This document shows, one piece after another, positions 1-9,114 of a stretch of DNA of 64,000 bases; within the stretch, counting starts at the first letter, position 1, and every line of letters begins with the position of its first letter. The stretch lies in contig CAVYUN010000001.1 in assembly GCA_963771735.1 (NCBI GenBank), forward strand, positions 682,001 through 746,000, given 5' to 3'. Position numbers and translations under genes: made by a program. The notes below the pieces were generated by a model. It was given only the letters and a program-made list of their open reading frames with translations. It made no database searches and was not told the origin of the DNA. The DNA comes from 66-474 sp963771735 (lineage in GTDB: Bacteria > Pseudomonadota > Gammaproteobacteria > Xanthomonadales > Rhodanobacteraceae).

Positions 1-138
1 GCAACCCGCGATCCCCCATGATCGACCCGCGATGGTTCTTCGGCGTCCGTGCATGCCTTAAAGCAAAAAACGTGCCGTTGCACTACCCATCGGCCCGACC
101 GTGATATAGGATGCCAGCGACTGCCCTCGAATGTCGCC

Positions 139-1569
139 ATGAAACCAGGCATCCAGCTTCGCCAGTCGCAACAACTGTCCCTGACGCCGCAATTGCAGCA
201 GGCGATCAGACTCCTGCAGTTGTCCCAGATCGAATTGCAGGCCGAATTGCGTGAACTTGCTGAAGCCAATCCGCTGATCGACCTCGACGATCCGGAAACG
301 GAAGAAGAGCAAGCCGAGACGGCTGCGTCCGACGACACCGAGGGTTCCGGCGACGATTCTCCCGCGGAGGCCGTCGACGACAGCGAATACTGGGACGAGA
401 ACTCGCCACAGGTCGTCGAATGGGCGCAATCCAGCCGCGGCTTTGACGACGACGACAATCCGGAGCCGCAGGATGCCGCGCCGGAGGGACTGCGCGACCA
501 CCTGCAATGGCAGGCGAACCTGAGTGGGTTTTCCGCACGCGAAGCCGCCATCGCAGGCGCCATCATCGATGCACTTGACGACGATGGTTACCTGCGCGAG
601 GGACTTGAGCCTGTGCTGACCGCGCTGCATGCATTGGAACCGCCCATCGGCAAGAACGAAGCCGATGCCGTGCGTCGGCGCATCCAGCATTTCGAGCCGG
701 TCGGCGTCGCCAGCGTCGATCTGGGCGATTGTCTGGGTGCCCAGATCGAACAGCTGGATCCCGCAACGGAAGGCCGCGAACTGGCCCGCGCGATCGTCGA
801 GAGTGAACTCGACCTTCTGGCACGCCGCGATGTCGCCAAACTGTCCCACCGCTTCGGCGCTCCCGAGGACGAGGTCATCGCCGCAATGACGCTGGTCCGC
901 GCGCTGGACCCGCGGCCCGGCTCGCGATTCGACCACGCCCGGACCGAATACATCGCACCGGATGCCTACGCCGTGAAGGTCGGCGGTCGCTGGCGCGTGT
1001 CGCTTTCGCCGGATTGCCAGCCGCGCATGGCCATCAACCAGCACTATTGCAGCCTGATCTCGCGAGCGCAGCGTAGTGACGCGGCATGGATGCGCGGACA
1101 ACTGCAGGAGGCCCGCTGGCTGATGAAGAGCCTGGAAGCGCGCGCCGACACCTTGTCGAAAGTGGCGCAGGCCATCGTGCGCGCCCAGAGCGCGTTCCTC
1201 GACTTCGGGCCGGAAGCGATGAGGCCGCTGGTGATGCGCGAGCTTGCGGAGGAGCTCGGCATGCACGAATCCACCATCTCGCGCGTCACCACCCGCAAAT
1301 ACCTGCACACGCCGCGCGGCACCTTCGAATTCAAGCATTTCTTCTCGAGCAGCGTGGCCACCGAGGACGGCGGCAGCGCTTCGGCTACTGCAATCCAGGC
1401 CATGATCCGCAAACTTGTCAACGAGGAGAATCCTGCGAAACCGCTTTCCGACCAGACCCTGACCGCGGAACTGAACAAGCGTGGCATCCAGGTTGCGCGC
1501 CGCACCGTCGCGAAATATCGCGAGCAGATGCGCATTCCCAGTTCTAGCGAGCGACTGCGCGCGCGCTGA
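139..1569 (+). CDS. rpoN: RNA polymerase sigma-54 factor
   Basis: Alternative sigma factor that needs bacterial enhancer-binding ATPases to open -24/-12 promoters. The 476-residue product starts with the glutamine- and leucine-rich activator-interacting region (LRQSQQLSLTPQLQQAIRLL), followed by an acidic stretch at about residues 50-110, the core-binding region, and at the C terminus the RpoN box ARRTVAKYRE just before the end. The ATG at 139 is chosen because the family begins here; a longer in-frame start at 49 would add about 30 residues of unconserved sequence. It heads a block of hpf and PTS genes, the usual neighbourhood of rpoN in Proteobacteria. Bases 1-138 upstream hold no gene I can recognise. 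Confidence 0.97.
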   Translation: MKPGIQLRQSQQLSLTPQLQQAIRLLQLSQIELQAELRELAEANPLIDLDDPETEEEQAETAASDDTEGSGDDSPAEAVDDSEYWDENSPQVVEWAQSSRGFDDDDNPEPQDAAPEGLRDHLQWQANLSGFSAREAAIAGAIIDALDDDGYLREGLEPVLTALHALEPPIGKNEADAVRRRIQHFEPVGVASVDLGDCLGAQIEQLDPATEGRELARAIVESELDLLARRDVAKLSHRFGAPEDEVIAAMTLVRALDPRPGSRFDHARTEYIAPDAYAVKVGGRWRVSLSPDCQPRMAINQHYCSLISRAQRSDAAWMRGQLQEARWLMKSLEARADTLSKVAQAIVRAQSAFLDFGPEAMRPLVMRELAEELGMHESTISRVTTRKYLHTPRGTFEFKHFFSSSVATEDGGSASATAIQAMIRKLVNEENPAKPLSDQTLTAELNKRGIQVARRTVAKYREQMRIPSSSERLRAR

Positions 1570-1660
1570 CGCGAAATATCGTTGGTACCGGAAACGGAAA
1601 GTTCACGCGAATTGAGGCACGCTGCATTTCAGCGGTCATCCCTGACCGCAAAAGCGAAAC

Positions 1661-1682
1661 CCGGCATCCATGCCGGACTTTT
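1661..1682 (+). terminator. Possible intrinsic terminator after rpoN
   Basis: A six-base-pair stem CCGGCA/TGCCGG with a four-base loop is followed by ACTTTT. It lies 90 bases past the rpoN stop and 137 before hpf, so hpf may have its own promoter in the remaining gap. The stem is short and the T run modest, so partial termination is more likely than a full stop. Confidence 0.45.
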
Positions 1683-1818
1683 CACGAAAGCGTGCAACTT
1701 TCGATACCGTCCGCGATCTCAAGGAGTAAGTCCATCAAACACTTCACGACCGGCGTCTGATCAAGCGCCATGTCCGGAAACGATCCCGGACTTCCATCCC
1801 GACGTACAGGAGTCAACC

Positions 1819-2139
1819 ATGCAAACTCAGGTCAGCGGTCACCAGATCGAAATCACACCGGCGCTGCGCGATTACGTCGATGCCCGCCGCGAGCGCCTGG
1901 CACGACGTTTCGACCACCTGACTTCGCTCAATGTCGTTCTGGAGGTGGAGAAAGACCACATGGTCAACCGCGCCGAAGGCACGCTCGCGGCCGCCGGCGC
2001 CGTGCTGCATGCGGATGCCGTGGAACAGGACATGTATGCGGCAATCGACGCTTTGTTCGACAAGCTCGACGCGCAAGTCCGCAAGCACAAGGACAAGCGG
2101 CGTTCGCATGGGCGCGAAGACATAAGGGATCTGGCGTAA
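1819..2139 (+). CDS. hpf: Ribosome hibernation promoting factor (HPF/RaiA family, short form)
   Basis: Binds the small ribosomal subunit in stationary phase and promotes inactive ribosome dimers. The 106-residue protein has the S30AE fold pattern: the N-terminal strand QVSGHQIEITPALRDYVDAR, the central LNVVLEVEKDHMVNRAEG strand and the C-terminal helix DALFDKLDAQVRKHKDKRR. Length fits the short gammaproteobacterial form without the dimerisation domain. Start chosen at ATG 1819, six bases after an AGGAG-like site (CAGGAG). The gene sits between rpoN and hprK, where many Proteobacteria also carry ptsN; no ptsN is present here. Confidence 0.95.
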   Translation: MQTQVSGHQIEITPALRDYVDARRERLARRFDHLTSLNVVLEVEKDHMVNRAEGTLAAAGAVLHADAVEQDMYAAIDALFDKLDAQVRKHKDKRRSHGREDIRDLA

Positions 2140-2177
2140 CCCGCAACATCGCGGGTATTCGCGGATGCTGGCAGAAT

Positions 2178-2208
2178 GTCCCCGCCCGTCATGTCGATGG
2201 GCGGGGAC
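2178..2208 (+). promoter_or_regulatory. Hairpin overlapping the hprK ribosome-binding region
   Basis: GTCCCCGCCC and GGGCGGGGAC form a perfect ten-base-pair stem with an eleven-base loop. The right arm holds the only purine-rich SD-like bases (GGGGA) ahead of the hprK GTG, which lies six bases past the stem. Folding would therefore mask the ribosome site. No T run follows, so a translational role fits better than termination. The function is inferred from position only. Confidence 0.5.
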
Positions 2209-2213
2209 GAAAT

Positions 2214-3158
2214 GTGAACCGACTCAGCGCACGCGAACTATTCGAAAATACCCGTGAACGGCTGGCGTTGCGCTGGGTCGCGGGCCAGAGCGGCGCCGAG
2301 CGCGTCCTGCAGGCGGGCAGCCCGGGCCCGCGGCGGCCATCCGAAGTCGGCTACCTCAACATCATTTATCCCAACAAACTGCAGATCATCGGCGGCGAAG
2401 AACTCAACTACCTCGATGGACTTGATTCGCGGCAACGTTGGGAGACCGTGCAGAAAATCGTTGCCCAGCAACCGATTGCACTGATCATCACCAAGGACCA
2501 GGCCGTGCCGGCCGACCTGCGCGAGGCCGCCGAGGAAACCGATACCCCTTTGTGGGTCAGCGCACGCCGCGGCCACGATCTGCTGACCTTCCTGCAGTAC
2601 AAGCTTGCGCGCGCGCTTGCGCCGCAAGTCACCTTGCACGGCGTGTTCATGGAAGTGCATTCGATCGGGGTGCTGATCACCGGCACGCCCGGCAGCGGCA
2701 AGAGCGAATTGGCGCTCGACCTGATCAGCCGCGGTCATCGGCTGGTGGCGGATGACGCACCGGAATTCACCCTTATCGCGCCCGACGTGATCGATGGCTC
2801 CTGTCCGGAAATCCTGCGCGACTTGCTGGAAGTGCGTGGCCTCGGCGTGCTCAACGTGCGCGAGATGTTCGGACACACCGCCGTCAAGCACACCAAGTAC
2901 CTGCGCCTGATCGTGCACCTGCGACCTGCCGACGACGAACCCGAAGACGCCATGGTGCGGCTGACAGGCGACGTCGGCTCGCGCGAGGTCTTCGACGTGA
3001 AGGTTCCGCAGATTACGATTCCGGTCGCACCGGGCCGCAATCTCGCGGTGCTGGTCGAAGCCGCGGTGCGCAGCCACATGCTGAAGTCGCAGGGCATCGA
3101 CCAGGCACGCATCTTCATGGACCGCCAGGCGGCGCGCCTGCAACGTCAACAGAGCTGA
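2214..3158 (+). CDS. hprK: HPr kinase/phosphorylase
   Basis: Phosphorylates and dephosphorylates HPr at Ser46, linking metabolic state to PTS output. The 314-residue product has an N-terminal regulatory domain and a C-terminal catalytic domain with Walker A GTPGSGKS at about residues 157-164 and the family signature DLLEVRGLGVLNVREMFG. A GTG at 2214 is preferred: it gives the usual length and begins VNRLSARELFENTR, and longer in-frame reading enters hpf. The target serine is present in the HPr encoded at 4679. It is five bases from rapZ, so the two are probably co-translated. A strong hairpin covers its ribosome-binding region. Confidence 0.95.
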   Translation: MNRLSARELFENTRERLALRWVAGQSGAERVLQAGSPGPRRPSEVGYLNIIYPNKLQIIGGEELNYLDGLDSRQRWETVQKIVAQQPIALIITKDQAVPADLREAAEETDTPLWVSARRGHDLLTFLQYKLARALAPQVTLHGVFMEVHSIGVLITGTPGSGKSELALDLISRGHRLVADDAPEFTLIAPDVIDGSCPEILRDLLEVRGLGVLNVREMFGHTAVKHTKYLRLIVHLRPADDEPEDAMVRLTGDVGSREVFDVKVPQITIPVAPGRNLAVLVEAAVRSHMLKSQGIDQARIFMDRQAARLQRQQS

Positions 3159-3163
3159 TCGCC

Positions 3164-4045
3164 ATGCACACCGACGACAATTCCCATGACCGAATCCGGG
3201 TAGTGGTGCTGACCGGCCTGTCGGGGGCCGGCAAGACCGTCGCGCTGCGGGCCTTCGAGGACCTGGGCTTCTACTGTGTCGACAATCTTCCGACCACCCT
3301 GTTGCCCTCGCTGTATCGCGCACTCACCGATGGCGGCCGCGGCTTGCCGCGGGGCATTGCAGTGGGCGTGGACGTGCGCAGCCGTGGTGACCTCGAACGC
3401 CTGCCTGAAGCCCTGTCGGGACTCGCCGAAGCCGGCGCAGACGCCGAACTGGTATTCCTGGAGTCCAGCGACGAGGTCCTGCTCAGGCGCTATGCCAGCA
3501 CTCGTCGCCGCCATCCACTGTCCGAGGATGGCCTGTCCTTGGTCGATGCAATCTCCGAGGAACGCCGTCGTTTGCGCCCGTTACTGGCCATTGCCAACCG
3601 TTCGATCGATACCAGCGACAGCAACGTGCACCAGCTGCGCCGTCTGATCGCAACGGATTTCGGCGCGAGCGATGGTGGCCTGACCTTGATGTTCGAGTCG
3701 TTCGCGTACGGACGCGGCCTGCCCCCCGACAGCGATTTCGTGTTCGACGCACGTTGCCTGCCAAACCCCCACTGGGACTCCCGTTTGCGGCCGTTTTCCG
3801 GCAAGGACGCACCCGTGCGCGAGTTCCTCGACGGGCAGGGACTCGTAGTACAATACGCCGCTGACATCCGGCGGTTCCTGGATGCTTGGCTTCCGCGTTT
3901 CGAAAGCGAGGACAAGGGGTATGTGACTGTCGCCATCGGCTGTACCGGCGGCAGGCACCGCTCGGTTTACCTCGCCGAACGTCTTGCGGAACATTACCGC
4001 ACCAGCCGGGACCAGGTCCTTACCTTCCACCGCGAACTCGAATAG
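3164..4045 (+). CDS. rapZ: RNase adapter protein RapZ (nucleotide-binding)
   Basis: 293-residue P-loop protein of the RapZ/YvcJ family. In enterobacteria it guides RNase E to the GlmZ small RNA and so controls glucosamine-6-phosphate synthase. Walker A GLSGAGKT is at residues 18-25; the C-terminal half carries the conserved IGCTGGRHRSVYLAERLAEH stretch that forms the RNA-binding domain. It follows hprK after five bases, the standard order in Proteobacteria. Whether a GlmZ-like RNA exists in this organism cannot be told from the window. Confidence 0.95.
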   Translation: MHTDDNSHDRIRVVVLTGLSGAGKTVALRAFEDLGFYCVDNLPTTLLPSLYRALTDGGRGLPRGIAVGVDVRSRGDLERLPEALSGLAEAGADAELVFLESSDEVLLRRYASTRRRHPLSEDGLSLVDAISEERRRLRPLLAIANRSIDTSDSNVHQLRRLIATDFGASDGGLTLMFESFAYGRGLPPDSDFVFDARCLPNPHWDSRLRPFSGKDAPVREFLDGQGLVVQYAADIRRFLDAWLPRFESEDKGYVTVAIGCTGGRHRSVYLAERLAEHYRTSRDQVLTFHRELE

Positions 4046-4108
4046 CCGGGCGACAGCGTCTGGACCGAATCTTGCAGGCCAACGGCTACTTCCTTCCCGA
4101 AACCGACC

Positions 4109-4537
4109 ATGACCACGGCTTCCGCACTCCAACACCCACCCGCTCCGGTGGCAGGCATCCTGCTGCTTACCCACGAGGATATCGGCCGCGCGCTGATCAC
4201 CGCGGCCCAGCACGTGATGCCGCGCCTGCCCTGCCAGCTCGACAGCCTTGAAGTGGGCGCCCGGGATGATCCCTCGACGTTGCTGGCCTCCGCCGTGCGC
4301 GCAGCCCGGGCGCTCGATCACGGCAGTGGCGTGCTGGTGCTGTCGGACCTGTACGGTTCGACCCCCTGCAATATCGCCAACAAGCTCGCCGACTCGGGCG
4401 TACACGCGCGCTGCGTGTCGGGGCTCAATCTGCCGATGCTGCTGCGGGTACTCAATTACTCCGACAAGCCATTGGACGAGCTGGCCGAAGTCGCCGCCTG
4501 TGGCGGACGCGGCGGGATCTGCATCGACAAGGTGTAA
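4109..4537 (+). CDS. PTS EIIA component, mannose/fructose-type (regulatory PTS)
   Basis: 142-residue EIIA of the mannose class. The phospho-accepting histidine is His22 in LLLTHEDIG, at the expected position near the N terminus, and the typical VLVLSDLYGSTPCNIA segment follows. In Xanthomonadales such a protein sits between rapZ and ptsH with no EIIB or EIIC nearby, so it is taken to act as a phosphorylation-state sensor rather than in sugar uptake. It probably receives phosphate from HPr His15. The partner it regulates is unknown. 141 bases separate it from ptsH, and I see no gene in that gap. Confidence 0.9.
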   Translation: MTTASALQHPPAPVAGILLLTHEDIGRALITAAQHVMPRLPCQLDSLEVGARDDPSTLLASAVRAARALDHGSGVLVLSDLYGSTPCNIANKLADSGVHARCVSGLNLPMLLRVLNYSDKPLDELAEVAACGGRGGICIDKV

Positions 4538-4678
4538 GCCTCGCACGGGAATCCGCAACGCAAAACCGCCCGCCTGACCACCTGATTCACCCGTTTCCTT
4601 CCCGACACGCTCCGGGACCAGGTTCCCAATCCCGGCTTTTGGTAACGTAGCGGGATATCCCCAAGGCACCGGATCCCG

Positions 4679-4948
4679 ATGGTCGAGAAGGAAATCGTTG
4701 TCAGCAACAAACTCGGGCTGCACGCGCGGGCATCCGCCAAGCTCGTGCAGCTGGTGCAAGACTTCAAATCCACCATCTGGCTGGTCAGCGCCGGCCGCGA
4801 GGTCAACGCAAAAAGCATCATGGGAGTGATGATGCTGGCTGCCGGCATCGGCACGCCGTTGACCCTGCGCGCCGAGGGTCCCGACGAAGCCGACGCGATC
4901 GACGCGGTCGCGGCCCTGTTCGAACGCAAATTCGACGAGGGCGCATGA
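4679..4948 (+). CDS. ptsH: Phosphocarrier protein HPr
   Basis: 89-residue HPr. Both regulatory sites are present: His15 in NKLGLHARAS, phosphorylated by EI, and Ser46 in NAKSIMGV, the HprK target. It is typical in length and ends in a four-base ATGA overlap with ptsI, which implies translational coupling. With hprK upstream this protein can be switched between a phosphate carrier and a Ser-phosphorylated form. Confidence 0.97.
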   Translation: MVEKEIVVSNKLGLHARASAKLVQLVQDFKSTIWLVSAGREVNAKSIMGVMMLAAGIGTPLTLRAEGPDEADAIDAVAALFERKFDEGA

Positions 4949-6681
4949 GGCGCGTCTTCACCGGCAACACCGCTGCGCCGGGCATGGCGCTTGGACGAGT
5001 GCGTCTGGAGCGGCCGGCGCGCTTCAGCATCGACAACACGCCGCTACCGGACGAGGAAATCGAAAGCGAAGTCGCGCGCCTCGAACGCGCCTTTGCCACC
5101 GCCCGCGAGGACATGGCGGAATTGCGCCGCAAGCTGCATGGCGCACTGGCACGAGAGGTGGGCGAATTCATCGACGCGCACGCGCAATTGCTGGATGATC
5201 CGGAACTGATCGAGGGCCTGCGCGCGATGATACGCAAGGGCCATTACCGCGCCGCCGCCGCGCTGAAAGCGCAACGCGACCGGCTGGTCGCGGTTTTCGA
5301 CGCCATGGACGACCCCTATCTGCGCAGTCGTGGCGAAGACGTCGAGCACGTGATCGCGCGCGTGCAGAGCGCGCTGGCGCGGCAGGCCAGCAGCGAGGAA
5401 AAGAAACTGGCGACGCGAGTCGGCGAAATCCTGGTCACCGAAAGCGTGGCTCCGGGCGAACTGGCCCACCTGGCCAGCCACGGCATTCTCGCGGTGGTCG
5501 CCGATTCCGGCAGTCCGTATTCGCACAGCGCGATCCTCGCGCGCAGCCTGCACCTGCCGATGCTGGTCAATGTCCGAGGCGTGCTTGAAGACCTGCGCGA
5601 CGGTGATCTGGCCCTGGTCGACGGCGTGCGCGGGGAGGTCGTGGTACATCCGGCGGCGCAGGATCTCGCCCAATTCCGCAACTGGCAACGCGAGGCGCAG
5701 CGCGAAGGCCGCCGTCTGGCCCGGCTTGCAGGCGCCGAGACCCGCACGCGCGACGATCACAAGCTGCGCCTTTACGCCAACGCCGAACGCCCGGAAGACA
5801 TCGAGCGCGCACGCAATCTGGGCGTTGCGGGCATCGGTCTGTATCGCACCGAATTCCTGTTCCTGGCCCACGACGGTTTGCCGAGCGAGGACGAGCAGTT
5901 CGCCAGCTACCGCGACGCGGTCCTCAGCGCCGGTGGCCTGCCGGTCACGATCCGCACCCTCGACCTGGGTGCCGACAAGGCCGACGCGGCGGGATTGACG
6001 ATGGCATCGGAACCCAACCCGGCACTGGGTATACGCGGCGTTCGCCTGTCGCTGCGTCAACCGGACATATTCGTCTCGCAGCTACGTGCGATCCTGCGTG
6101 CTAGCTGCTATGGTCCGGTGCGCATCCTGGTGCCGATGGTCAGCGATGCCTCGGAGATGATCGACGTACGCGGCATGTTGGAGGAATGCGCGCGCGACTT
6201 GCGCACGGCCGGCCACGAAATTCCCGACCAGTTCGAACTGGGCGCGATGATCGAGGTGCCGGCGGCCGCGATCAACGTGCGGGCTCTGCTGGACGTCGCC
6301 GACTTCCTCGCAATCGGCAGCAACGATCTGACCCAGTATGTGTTGGCCGCCGACCGCAACAATGACCAACTGGGCAGGCTGTATCGTCCGGCGCATCCAG
6401 CGATATTGCGCTTGCTCGCCTGGGTAATCGGCCGCGCCAACCGCGCCGGCAAGCCGGTCTGCCTGTGCGGCGAAATCGCGGGCGATCCTGCCTTCGCGCC
6501 GCTGCTGCTTGCATTGGGTCTCGAGGATTTCAGCATGCTCCCGGACCGCATCCTTGCACAGCGCGATGCGCTATCGCGTTGCGATCGCAGGAGCTTGCGC
6601 GCACTGGCCCCGCGTCTGTTGCGTGCGCACGACAACGAAGAGATCTCGGCACTGCTCGGCGACGTGACTTCGGTCGGCTGA
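4945..6681 (+). CDS. ptsI: PTS enzyme I (phosphoenolpyruvate-protein phosphotransferase)
   Basis: Transfers phosphate from phosphoenolpyruvate to HPr. The 578-residue protein has the N-terminal HPr-binding helical domain, the phosphohistidine domain with His194 in SPYSHSAILARS, and the C-terminal PEP-binding barrel with IGLYRTEFLF, the NDLTQYVLAADRNN segment and the catalytic cysteine in CLCGEIAGD. The start overlaps ptsH by four bases. No GAF domain precedes it, so this is ordinary EI rather than PtsP. Confidence 0.96.
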   Translation: MRRVFTGNTAAPGMALGRVRLERPARFSIDNTPLPDEEIESEVARLERAFATAREDMAELRRKLHGALAREVGEFIDAHAQLLDDPELIEGLRAMIRKGHYRAAAALKAQRDRLVAVFDAMDDPYLRSRGEDVEHVIARVQSALARQASSEEKKLATRVGEILVTESVAPGELAHLASHGILAVVADSGSPYSHSAILARSLHLPMLVNVRGVLEDLRDGDLALVDGVRGEVVVHPAAQDLAQFRNWQREAQREGRRLARLAGAETRTRDDHKLRLYANAERPEDIERARNLGVAGIGLYRTEFLFLAHDGLPSEDEQFASYRDAVLSAGGLPVTIRTLDLGADKADAAGLTMASEPNPALGIRGVRLSLRQPDIFVSQLRAILRASCYGPVRILVPMVSDASEMIDVRGMLEECARDLRTAGHEIPDQFELGAMIEVPAAAINVRALLDVADFLAIGSNDLTQYVLAADRNNDQLGRLYRPAHPAILRLLAWVIGRANRAGKPVCLCGEIAGDPAFAPLLLALGLEDFSMLPDRILAQRDALSRCDRRSLRALAPRLLRAHDNEEISALLGDVTSVG

Positions 6682-6753
6682 TCCGTGGGCCGGGCCTGCG
6701 ATTCAGGCACCGCATTTATCATCGTTCAACGCATCGACTTCAGGGAGACCGCC

Positions 6754-8217
6754 ATGTCACGCCGATTGCTCTGTGCCACGCTCGCGACGCTTCTGGCCAC
6801 CCCCACCGCATTCGCGGCCGACCATGCCAGCCTGACGATCTATCACGCCGACGGAGACGCCCTGTTCTCGGGCAACTCCCAAGGCAGCCTGAACGACGGG
6901 CATGCACTGGTGCACGAGCAGCGCCAGCTGGATATGCGGGCGGGCTCGCAGGAATTGCGCATCGGCGGCCTGCCCGCATCGCTCGACCCCGAAGCGATCG
7001 CGGTGGCATTCGGCTCCGGTCCCGGCGTGACCGTGCTGGGGCAGCGGGTGATGCTGGCCAATGCCGACGCCAATGGCACCCTGGATGGGGCAATCGGGCA
7101 ATCCGTCGACGTGCTGACGCCGGGCCTGTCGACCGGCGTCGGCGGCGGCGGATTCCACGGTACGCTGATGGGCGCATCGGACAACGGCGTGCTCGTGCGC
7201 ACTGCGGACGGCAAGGTGCATCTCGTGCACCAATATGCATCGGTGACGCTGCCCGTGGACGCGGTTTCGGGTGGCAGCTCGCTGCTGCTCGATGTCGATG
7301 CCAAAGCCGCGGGCGGCCGCGATGCCCAGTTGACCTACACGACGTCGGGACTCGGCTGGCGTGCGGCCTACAGCACCGAGTTGTCGGGTGGTAGCGCCTG
7401 CCGCATGCAATTCAAGTCCGAAGCCAGCATCGCCAACCGCAGCGGGCGCGACTACGCCGGCGCGAACATCAAATTGGTGGCTGGCCAGCCCAACCTAGGC
7501 GGCAGGATGCGCATGTACAGCTCGGCGGCGCCGGCACCGATGATGGCCGCCGAACGTGCGATGCCAAAGCAAGCCAGTCTGGGCGACTATCGCAGCTTCA
7601 CGCTGCCCGGCGCCGTGAATCTTCCGAATCGCACGGTCACGTTGACGCCGCTGTATCCGGTGCAGGATCTATCCTGCCAGCGCGAGTACGTGATCGAAGA
7701 CGGCGGCATGGGCTATCCGTCCAAGCCGAATACCAACGACTACGGCGCTCAGGATTACCAGGATCGACCGATCGCGAGCACGCTCGCATTCAACGCGCCC
7801 GACGCCCTGCCCGCCGGCACCCTGCGCGCATGGATGACCGATCGGGACGGCGTACCGGCCCTGCTGGGCGAAGGCGGCATCGCGGACACACCCAAAGGCC
7901 AGCGTGTTGCGGTGCAACTCGGGCAGAGCTTCGACCTGCGCGCGAGCCGTGAACGCACCGCCTTCCACGTCGACATCAAGGCGCACAGCATGGACGAGTC
8001 GTACAAGCTCACGCTGACCAATGGCGGCGACGTCGCGCGCACGGTAACGGTGCGCGAACATCCCGACCGCTGGCGCACTTGGCGCGTGACCTCCTCCAGC
8101 CTCAAGCCGTCAAAACAGACGCCGCAACTGCTGGAATTCAAAGTGCCGATTCCCGCACAGGGGCGTGCAACGCTCGATTACACCGTGCAGTACGACTGGA
8201 CCGCACACGACTTGTGA
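6754..8217 (+). CDS. Secreted DUF4139 domain protein
   Basis: 487 residues with a clear Sec signal peptide (MSRRLLCATLATLLATPTAF, cleavage near AFA-AD). The rest matches the DUF4139 family: a beta-rich protein with the TYTTSGLGWRAAYSTEL block in the middle and a C-terminal beta domain containing TLTNGGDVARTVTVREH. The function is unknown; such proteins are exported and often orphan. The ATG at 6754 follows an AGGGAG site at 6742. It is separate from the PTS genes by 72 bases but could be read from the same transcript. The following isomerase gene starts at or just past its stop. Confidence 0.8.
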   Translation: MSRRLLCATLATLLATPTAFAADHASLTIYHADGDALFSGNSQGSLNDGHALVHEQRQLDMRAGSQELRIGGLPASLDPEAIAVAFGSGPGVTVLGQRVMLANADANGTLDGAIGQSVDVLTPGLSTGVGGGGFHGTLMGASDNGVLVRTADGKVHLVHQYASVTLPVDAVSGGSSLLLDVDAKAAGGRDAQLTYTTSGLGWRAAYSTELSGGSACRMQFKSEASIANRSGRDYAGANIKLVAGQPNLGGRMRMYSSAAPAPMMAAERAMPKQASLGDYRSFTLPGAVNLPNRTVTLTPLYPVQDLSCQREYVIEDGGMGYPSKPNTNDYGAQDYQDRPIASTLAFNAPDALPAGTLRAWMTDRDGVPALLGEGGIADTPKGQRVAVQLGQSFDLRASRERTAFHVDIKAHSMDESYKLTLTNGGDVARTVTVREHPDRWRTWRVTSSSLKPSKQTPQLLEFKVPIPAQGRATLDYTVQYDWTAHDL

Positions 8218-8225
8218 GCACACAC

Positions 8226-8981
8226 ATGCTGGACATCATCGAACACGAGCACGGCATCCGCGAACTCCGACTGGCGCGACCACCGGTAAACGCCCTCGAC
8301 CCCGCGCTGGTCGCGGCCTTGAAAGCGGCGATCGAAAGTGCCTCGAAAGACGGCGCTTCGGCATTGATCTTGTCCGGATCGCCCGGGCTGTTCTCGGCCG
8401 GCCTCGACATCCCCGCGTTGCTGCAGCTCGACCGCGACGCAATGCGCGTGTTCTGGAGCGATTTCTTCAGCGTATGCGCAGCACTGGCACGCTCGCCGAT
8501 TCCGGTGGCCGCGGCGATTACCGGACACAGTCCGGCCGGTGGCGCGGTGCTGGCGATCTTTTGCGACTATCGCGTCATGGCGCGCGGCGAATTCAGGATC
8601 GGGCTCAACGAAGTGCAGGTCGGATTGACCGTGCCGGACTGCATCCAGGCTGCACTGCGCCGACTTGTCGGCCCGTACCGCGCCGAACGCCTCCTGGTTG
8701 CCGGTGCAATGCTGGATTCCGACGATGCACTCGCCGCAGGGCTGGTCGACGAGTTGACCGACGTCGACCACGTCGTAACCCGCACGCTCGCATGGATGGA
8801 ACCGCTGCTGAAGCTACCGCGTCGCGCCATGCTGGCGACCCGCGCCTTGGCGCGTGCCGACCTTGCGCTCCTGTTCGACGATCCGGATGCGTTGCCGGTC
8901 GAGGCTTTTCTCGACGGATGGTTTGCCCCCGAAGCGCAGGCCACCTTGCACGCGCTGGTCGAACGCCTGCGCAAAAAGTGA
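8226..8981 (+). CDS. Enoyl-CoA delta-isomerase/hydratase family protein
   Basis: 251-residue crotonase-fold enzyme. The oxyanion-hole segment reads GHSPAGGAVLAIFCDYR and the next block IGLNEVQVGLTVPD. The PAGG and IGLNExQxG signatures are those of mitochondrial-type delta3,delta2-enoyl-CoA isomerase (ECI1), where the glutamate in LNE is the base; the second glutamate of true hydratases is not seen. I therefore favour double-bond isomerisation in oxidation of unsaturated fatty acids. An alternative GTG start at 8214 overlaps the upstream stop as GTGA and would add four residues. Confidence 0.85.
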   Translation: MLDIIEHEHGIRELRLARPPVNALDPALVAALKAAIESASKDGASALILSGSPGLFSAGLDIPALLQLDRDAMRVFWSDFFSVCAALARSPIPVAAAITGHSPAGGAVLAIFCDYRVMARGEFRIGLNEVQVGLTVPDCIQAALRRLVGPYRAERLLVAGAMLDSDDALAAGLVDELTDVDHVVTRTLAWMEPLLKLPRRAMLATRALARADLALLFDDPDALPVEAFLDGWFAPEAQATLHALVERLRKK

Positions 8982-9002
8982 CGGTCGCTCCGGAGCGACC
9001 GT
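8981..9002 (-). terminator. Palindromic terminator between convergent genes
   Basis: A perfect 22-base palindrome (half-site ACGGTCGCTCC) starts on the last base of the isomerase stop. Reading on the minus strand it is followed after two bases by CTTTTT, so it fits an intrinsic terminator for the emr operon that ends at 9115. In the plus direction there is no T run. Confidence 0.65.
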
Positions 9003-9114
9003 CGTGAAGAGTCAGGCATGACAGCAGCGACCGTGGCTATCGTCCAAAGTCCAGCAGCAGGGCGACCAGGATCGGCACACCCGCCAAAGCAGCGATCAGC
9101 GACGACCGCGCAAG

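Noticed and set aside
58..1338. A 426-codon minus-strand frame over rpoN
   Set aside because: Antisense to a fully conserved sigma-54 gene; no motif.
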